From Clostridiales bacterium (GTDB lineage Bacteria; Bacillota_A; Clostridia; Peptostreptococcales; Anaerovoracaceae), in the NCBI GenBank assembly GCA_024697655.1, contig JAILFI010000099.1:1-8605 (forward strand): a DNA stretch of 8,605 nucleotides, written 5' to 3'. The stretch's first letter is position 1, and each line of letters begins with the position of its first letter. The notes beneath the pieces are model-generated. The model did no database searches, had not been told where the DNA came from, and saw only the letters and a program-made list of their open reading frames with translations. Both the position numbers and the translations under genes were made by a program. Below, piece by piece: positions 5,112-8,605 of the stretch.

Positions 5112-6056
5112 ATGAAACGATTTCTAACGACCATTCTCTTATGCATTATGACGATGGTGGCTACGGCACAGGAGAAGAAGCCAACACTAATGATTGTGCC
5201 CAGCGACAACTGGTGCACACAGCGCTATTTCACCACCACGTATAATAACCAAGGAACGAAGGTTCGGGGGCCAGACTACCAACGGGCATTCCAAGAAGAT
5301 ATTGAAATCAAACCCGTTATTGCCAAAGTAGGGCAACTGCTAACCGATATGGGCTATAGTCTCAAAGACTGTGAACAAGAGTTGAAAGCCATCAGCATGA
5401 GACAGGCAGAGAACAATGTAACCACAAGCAAAAGCAGCGGAGCCTCAATAGCGGAAAGTCCACTTGACCAATTGAAGCGACGCACTAAGAGCGATATCAT
5501 CATCAATGTTGATTGGGTAATCCGCAAGGAAACCACAGGACGAATCATCACCTTTACGTTAGAGGCATTCGACAGTTACACTAGCAAACGTATCGCCACT
5601 GCTACAGGGACATGCGAGCCATCAAACCTTTCCACTTCTGAACTATTAGAATGCGCAATAGGCACACATATCAAGGCTTTCGACAAGCAGATGGACAACT
5701 ATTTCCGCGACCTAAAGAAGCATGGCCGCGAGATTGTTCTCACCGTGCGTTGCTGGGACAGCTGGGATAAAGACCTTGAAGAGGAGTATAATGGTGAAGA
5801 ATTGACCGACTGCATACAACAATGGTTACGCGAACATACAGTGGATGGCGTGTTCAACCTCAGCGACGGCACGGAGACTTTCTTGCAGTTTGAGCAGGTA
5901 CGCATTCCGTTCTATGACGAAAAAAACAACGCTATGGATGCTCGTGCTTTTGCCACACAATTGCGCAAACATCTTGCCAAGGAGCCTTACAACATTACCG
6001 CCAAGGTGATTGTAAGGGGATTGGGTGAAGCATTATTGGTTCTAGGAGAAAAATAA
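5112..6056 (+). CDS. DUF6175-type exported protein
   Basis: I place the start at ATG 5112, not the upstream TTG at 5106, because MKRFLTTILLCIMTMVATA then forms a clean signal peptide with cleavage before Q20. The 314-residue product matches my recollection of the Bacteroidetes family DUF6175: PTLMIVPSDNWC near the mature N-terminus, SGASIAESPLDQLKRRTKSD in the middle, GREIVLTVRCWD, EEYNGEELTDCIQQWL, and a C-terminus FLQFEQVRIPFYDE through GLGEALLVLGEK. The molecular function is unknown; the alternation of TolB-like beta strands and helices suggests an envelope assembly or scaffold role (inference). GC returns to about 50% here. It is 2 nt after the glycosylase-like gene and 9 nt before the next gene, so co-transcription is likely. 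Confidence 0.75.
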   Translation: MKRFLTTILLCIMTMVATAQEKKPTLMIVPSDNWCTQRYFTTTYNNQGTKVRGPDYQRAFQEDIEIKPVIAKVGQLLTDMGYSLKDCEQELKAISMRQAENNVTTSKSSGASIAESPLDQLKRRTKSDIIINVDWVIRKETTGRIITFTLEAFDSYTSKRIATATGTCEPSNLSTSELLECAIGTHIKAFDKQMDNYFRDLKKHGREIVLTVRCWDSWDKDLEEEYNGEELTDCIQQWLREHTVDGVFNLSDGTETFLQFEQVRIPFYDEKNNAMDARAFATQLRKHLAKEPYNITAKVIVRGLGEALLVLGEK

Positions 6057-6060
6057 GGAG
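6055..6060 (+). promoter_or_regulatory. Strong Shine-Dalgarno overlapping a stop codon
   Basis: AAGGAG overlaps the TAA (6054-6056) of the DUF6175-type gene and lies 5 nt before the ATG at 6066. Such good ribosome binding sites are uncommon in Bacteroidetes. It supports this start and tight translational coupling. Confidence 0.6.
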
Positions 6061-6065
6061 ACTCT

Positions 6066-7031
6066 ATGAAAAAGAAAGTAATAGTAATTGTTGCCATGCT
6101 ACTGGCGACCACAGCAATGGCTCAGAACTATGGGCAAATTGCCATCAATGTAGTAGTGCCACAGATGCCCAACATACCAGAAGAGGCTCGTACGGCATTG
6201 GAAACTAAAATGCAACAGGTAGCCACACAATATGGGTTAGCCTCCAATGGTTTGACCGACCGCTTTGTAATGACAGCCAAAGTAAATGTCACAAGCAAAG
6301 ATGTGACACCTACTACACCAGTGAAAGTTTCTCAGAAAATAGAGGTAACACTGTTTATTGGTGATGTGATAGACAACAAGGTATATGAATCTGTCGCGCT
6401 CAATGTGGCTGGCATTGGGCAAAGCGAAGCGCAAAGTATGATAAAGGCTTTCAACCAAATCAAGACATCCAATCCCCTATTGAAAGTCTTTGTAGAAAAA
6501 GCCGAACGGAAAATTGCAGAATACTACTCCAACAACTGCCAGTTTATCCTCACAGAAGCCAATACTCTTGCACAACAGCAAAAATACGATGCCGCTATCG
6601 CCAAATTAATGGCAGTTCCAAAAGTGTGCAAAGAGTGCTATGATCAGTGTATGGCTAAAGCAGTGGAAGTGTATCAAAAAAAGATTGATGAGAATGGAGC
6701 CTTATTAGTCCAGCAAGCAAGAAACAAATGGTTGGTAACAAGAGACTATTCAGCAGCAAAAGAGTCACTAGCAATTCTTGCCACTATTGCGCCCCAATCG
6801 AAAGCACAGAAGGATGCCAATAGTCTTATTAGTGAAATAAACACCCACCTGCGTAACATCGAAGCCATGGCAGAAGAACGACGTAAACAGGAATGGGAGG
6901 TTGCCTTAAAACAGTACAATGATCACATCAAAACACAACATAAAATGATAGATGCCGCACGAGAGATAGGCCTGGCATACGCGAACAATCAACCTAGAAC
7001 TATTACATACAACAACTTCATATCATGGTAA
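6066..7031 (+). CDS. Exported protein with helical repeats and CxxCxxxC
   Basis: The 321-residue protein starts with a signal peptide (MKKKVIVIVAMLLATTAMA, cleavage before Q20). Residues about 22-115 form a beta-rich domain (GQIAINVVVPQMP, LTDRFVMTAKVNV, KVSQKIEVTLFIGD). Residues about 145-300 are helical with TPR-like spacing (LAQQQKYDAAIAKLMAVP, RDYSAAKESLAILATIAP) and a charged coiled-coil-prone stretch (MAEERRKQEWEVALKQY). Between two helices is CKECYDQC (C188, C191, C195), with C158 upstream, possibly disulfides in the periplasm. I recall related Bacteroidetes proteins of unknown function that share these segments. An adaptor role with the neighbouring exported proteins is inferred from operon context and TPR-like helices. 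Its stop overlaps the next start by 7 nt. Confidence 0.7.
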   Translation: MKKKVIVIVAMLLATTAMAQNYGQIAINVVVPQMPNIPEEARTALETKMQQVATQYGLASNGLTDRFVMTAKVNVTSKDVTPTTPVKVSQKIEVTLFIGDVIDNKVYESVALNVAGIGQSEAQSMIKAFNQIKTSNPLLKVFVEKAERKIAEYYSNNCQFILTEANTLAQQQKYDAAIAKLMAVPKVCKECYDQCMAKAVEVYQKKIDENGALLVQQARNKWLVTRDYSAAKESLAILATIAPQSKAQKDANSLISEINTHLRNIEAMAEERRKQEWEVALKQYNDHIKTQHKMIDAAREIGLAYANNQPRTITYNNFISW

Positions 7032-7483
7032 AGAAATTGTTTATTGTCATTACTATGTGCGCAGTCTCAATAAGCACAATGGCTCAAGGCTATAATACAG
7101 AGAAAACAGCCTTAACCAACTTTCTTGTGCGAATGTACGAGAACGCCCCATTTGAAGGAGTGCGAGCTGTGGACGACTACAATCAGCAGTATCTTATCTC
7201 GGTACTGACTCTTGAAAAGTCAAAATACACCAACGAAAGTGCCATGTTCCGTGTTGCAGGGGTAAAAGCCATGTCACAAGCCAGCCGTTTCTTCAATGGC
7301 AGCAGCATCACTAGCGACCTTATTATCAAAACCACAGAAAAGAGTGATGGCATTGGCGATACCGAAATGATAGAGACTATTAACGAGAAATCAGTAGGCT
7401 TTGTAAAAAGCCTTGAACTTCTGACCAACTTTGACATTGAAAACGGGCGGATGGTGTTTATCTACTTTACACCCATAAGATAG
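7025..7483 (+). CDS. Small exported protein, LPP20-like pattern
   Basis: A 152-residue protein with signal peptide MVKKLFIVITMCAVSISTMA (cleavage before Q21). The mature part shows FLVRMYENAPFEGVRAVDDY, then AGVKAMSQASRFFNGSSITS and SLELLTNFDIENGRMVFIYF. A strand-helix-strand arrangement, with an Ala-rich helix and a final strand ending in a YF(T)P-type tail, is reminiscent of LPP20-like envelope proteins, but I cannot assign a family. The start codon overlaps the previous stop (7025-7031), the classic sign of translational coupling. It is the last gene of the series; no clear terminator follows. Confidence 0.65.
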   Translation: MVKKLFIVITMCAVSISTMAQGYNTEKTALTNFLVRMYENAPFEGVRAVDDYNQQYLISVLTLEKSKYTNESAMFRVAGVKAMSQASRFFNGSSITSDLIIKTTEKSDGIGDTEMIETINEKSVGFVKSLELLTNFDIENGRMVFIYFTPIR

Positions 7484-7907
7484 CATTCGCCTTAGAAGAG
7501 ACACGTTTGACAATTTAGATTTGCCACAAGGATCCATATTGCTTGACTACGGCACGACGGCACGGCGGCAATACAGCGAAAAAAGATGCCCGACAAGGGG
7601 CAGCGGGAGGCCTGTGGCTGCATGGTTAGCAAGGACATCAGGCAGTATAACACTTGTCTGCACCAATGCGAATACTGCTACGCCAACGCTTCGAAGGAAC
7701 TCGCCACTGAGAACTGGAAGCGACATCAACTCGACCCTCATTCGAAACTTATAGTTCCTATGATTTAAAGATATAATACCCATAGAATAAGGACACTGGC
7801 AGGACATCACCTTTATCTGCGTGTTTGCCTTTGTTGTGGAAGGTGTTTTTGAACTGTTACACTGTAACGCTGTAACGGTCAGTGTGTCCGACTGACGATT
7901 CATGGTA
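7484..7907. other. Decayed intergenic region
   Basis: Apart from the DUF1848 scrap (7547-7768), nothing here looks coding. Visible elements are a hairpin GTTAC-ACT-GTAAC with loop included (7856-7868, its loop running into the tandem CTGTAACG copies at 7862-7869 and 7870-7877), and a hairpin GTCAGT/ACTGAC (7878-7896). Both sit immediately left of the repeat array. Their role is unknown. Confidence 0.4.
7547..7768 (+). pseudogene. C-terminal fragment of DUF1848 protein
   Basis: In one frame the sequence reads DKGQREACGCMVSKD, then YNTCLHQCEYCYANAS, then WKRHQLDPHSKL, and ends at TAA 7766-7768. This is the cysteine-rich C-terminal end of DUF1848 proteins, which are normally about 300 residues. 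The Cys set (CGC, then TCxxxCxxC) is intact and resembles a radical-SAM-like cluster site. The ATG at 7586 would give only 60 residues; the likeness starts a little before it, and a stop lies at 7544-7546. The N-terminal three quarters are absent, so it is a deletion remnant, probably untranslated. Confidence 0.7.
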
Positions 7908-8366
7908 AACACGAATTGCCATCAAGTGCCATTAATTCATGATCATTACATGATAATTCATGTTATGATTTGAACACGAATTACCATTAATTGCTATTAA
8001 TTTTTGTCGCGGTGATGCTCTTTCTTGAACACAAATTGCCATTAATTCATGATTATTACATGATAATTCATGTTATGATTTTAACACGAATTGCCATTAA
8101 TTGTCATTAATTTGGTCGCTGTAATGCTCTTTCTTGAACACAAATTGCCATCAATTTATGATTATTACATGATAATTCATGTTATGATTTGAACACGAAT
8201 TGCCATCAATTGACATTAATTTTTGTCGCGGTAATGCTCTTTCTTGAACACAAATTGCCATTAATTTATGGTTATTACATGATAATTCACGTTATAATTT
8301 GAACACGAATTGCCATTAATTGTCATTAATTTTTGTCGCGGTGATGATTTTTCTTGAACACGAATT
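7908..8366. repeat. Alternating 55-bp/110-bp tandem repeat array
   Basis: The motif AACACRAATTGCCATTAATT (with variants) starts at 7908, 7973, 8028, 8083, 8137, 8192, 8247, 8302 and, cut short, at 8357. Spacing is 54-55 bp, except for 65 in the first unit, which has an extra 10 bp. The sequences between alternate strictly: type A contains CATGATTATTACATGATAAT, type B contains TTTTTGTCGCGGTAATGCTC. The true period is therefore about 110 bp in four copies. No reading frame or cas gene accompanies it. Bacteroidetes intergenic regions often carry AATTCGTGTT-type repeats of unknown function, and this looks related. Confidence 0.85.
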
Positions 8367-8605
8367 TATACTGTCAACAATGTCAGGAAATTGTCAACCT
8401 CTCCAGTACGACGAGTGACACCCTCATCAGGAAAAAGCAAAAAAAATGTCAACCAAAATCAGGAAAAGACAAACCGCATGAAGATATGTCACGCAAGAAG
8501 AGAGAGCCGGAAAAGACCGCCGAGGTAAAGCGGCTTGAAGCCCGGATTCGCGAACTGGAGCTGCAGAACCTGGCCTTGAACACGCTGATTGACGTGGCCG
8601 AAAGG
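8367..8605 (+). mobile_element. Left end of IS3-type insertion sequence (partial)
   Basis: The ninth copy of the array motif breaks off after AACACGAATT (8357-8366) and is replaced by sequence with TGTCAAC (8372-8378 and 8392-8398), TGTCAGG (8381-8387) and TGTCAACC (8447-8454). These repeated TGTCAA words look like the transposase-binding end of an IS, followed within about 110 bp by an OrfA-like coding start. The element runs off the right edge, so the far inverted repeat and target duplication cannot be seen. The exact left boundary is approximate. Confidence 0.6.
8486..8605 (+). CDS. IS3-type OrfA, partial (right edge)
   Basis: Forty codons remain, beginning MSRKKREPEKTAEVKRLEA and continuing IRELELQNLALNTLIDVAER before the window ends. 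The heptad spacing of Leu (RLEARIRELELQNLAL) followed by (N/K)xLIDxAE is the leucine-zipper region of IS3-family OrfA. In OrfA that segment mediates oligomerisation and precedes the RKK(S/P)GxK tail and the OrfA/OrfB frameshift. Typical OrfA proteins have an N-terminal helix-turn-helix of about 60 residues before the zipper. None is visible in the upstream frame, which stays open but looks non-coding. So either this is a short OrfA type, or its front is missing. The ATG at 8486 is the first in frame. Confidence 0.6.
   Translation, partial: MSRKKREPEKTAEVKRLEARIRELELQNLALNTLIDVAER

Noticed and set aside
7521..7754. Second + strand frame over the DUF1848 fragment
   Set aside because: It is a shifted reading of the same DNA without family likeness; the CGC...TCxxxCxxC frame is the genuine one.
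7547..7912. Minus-strand open frame of 121 codons
   Set aside because: It is the antisense of the DUF1848 fragment, whose cysteine motif clearly marks the + strand as the coding one.
7908..8366. CRISPR array
   Set aside because: The motif is near-regular, but the spacers are two alternating near-identical sequences rather than unique ones, the motifs vary, and no cas gene is present.

Overview
The window looks like an accessory region of a Bacteroidales chromosome (Bacteroides/Prevotella type). Three things point there: TAnnTTTGC-type -7 promoter elements, exported proteins whose signal peptides end in A|Q, and protein families that I recognise mainly from that order. No taxon marker gene is present, so the genus is open. 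Every gene with a recognisable product is on the + strand. One promoter-like element points left, out of the window.

Region 1 (1-2460) is a decayed defence or toxin-antitoxin patch. It holds a cut-short conserved small protein (263-409), a MNT-type nucleotidyltransferase broken by a frameshift (406-755), a possible C-terminal scrap of its HEPN partner (756-845), one intact gene for a DUF1016/YhcG-type PDDEXK nuclease (905-2155), and the N-terminal stub of what looks like a restriction helicase (2212-2430). The nuclease carries palindromic DNA inside its interdomain linker. A palindrome of identical architecture but different core lies just after its stop codon.

Region 2 (2520-2770) has a promoter followed by a strongly self-complementary segment. 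It reads as a structured non-coding RNA with stacked stems separated by bulges and a terminator-like 3' end. A 6S-like or Bacteroidales-specific RNA is possible but not shown.

Region 3 (2825-7483) is a same-strand series. It has a small unknown protein, then a probable operon with four exported proteins: a FlgT-N-like protein, a DUF6175-type protein, a protein with a CxxCxxxC motif, and a small protein. A cytoplasmic protein resembling OGG/helix-hairpin-helix DNA glycosylases sits between the first and second exported genes. Base composition falls from about 45-50% GC to about 27-38% from roughly 3570 to 5105, that is, inside the first exported gene and through the glycosylase-like gene. It then returns to about 50%. 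This suggests a transferred or swapped cassette: a variable C-terminal tail plus the next gene.

Region 4 (7484-8605) has the C-terminal scrap of a DUF1848 protein. It is followed by an array in which a ~20-bp motif recurs about every 55 bp with two alternating spacers (110-bp higher-order unit). The array is interrupted by sequence with TGTCAA repeats leading into an IS3-type OrfA coding region that runs off the right edge.

All family assignments are from memory of motifs; no search was run.
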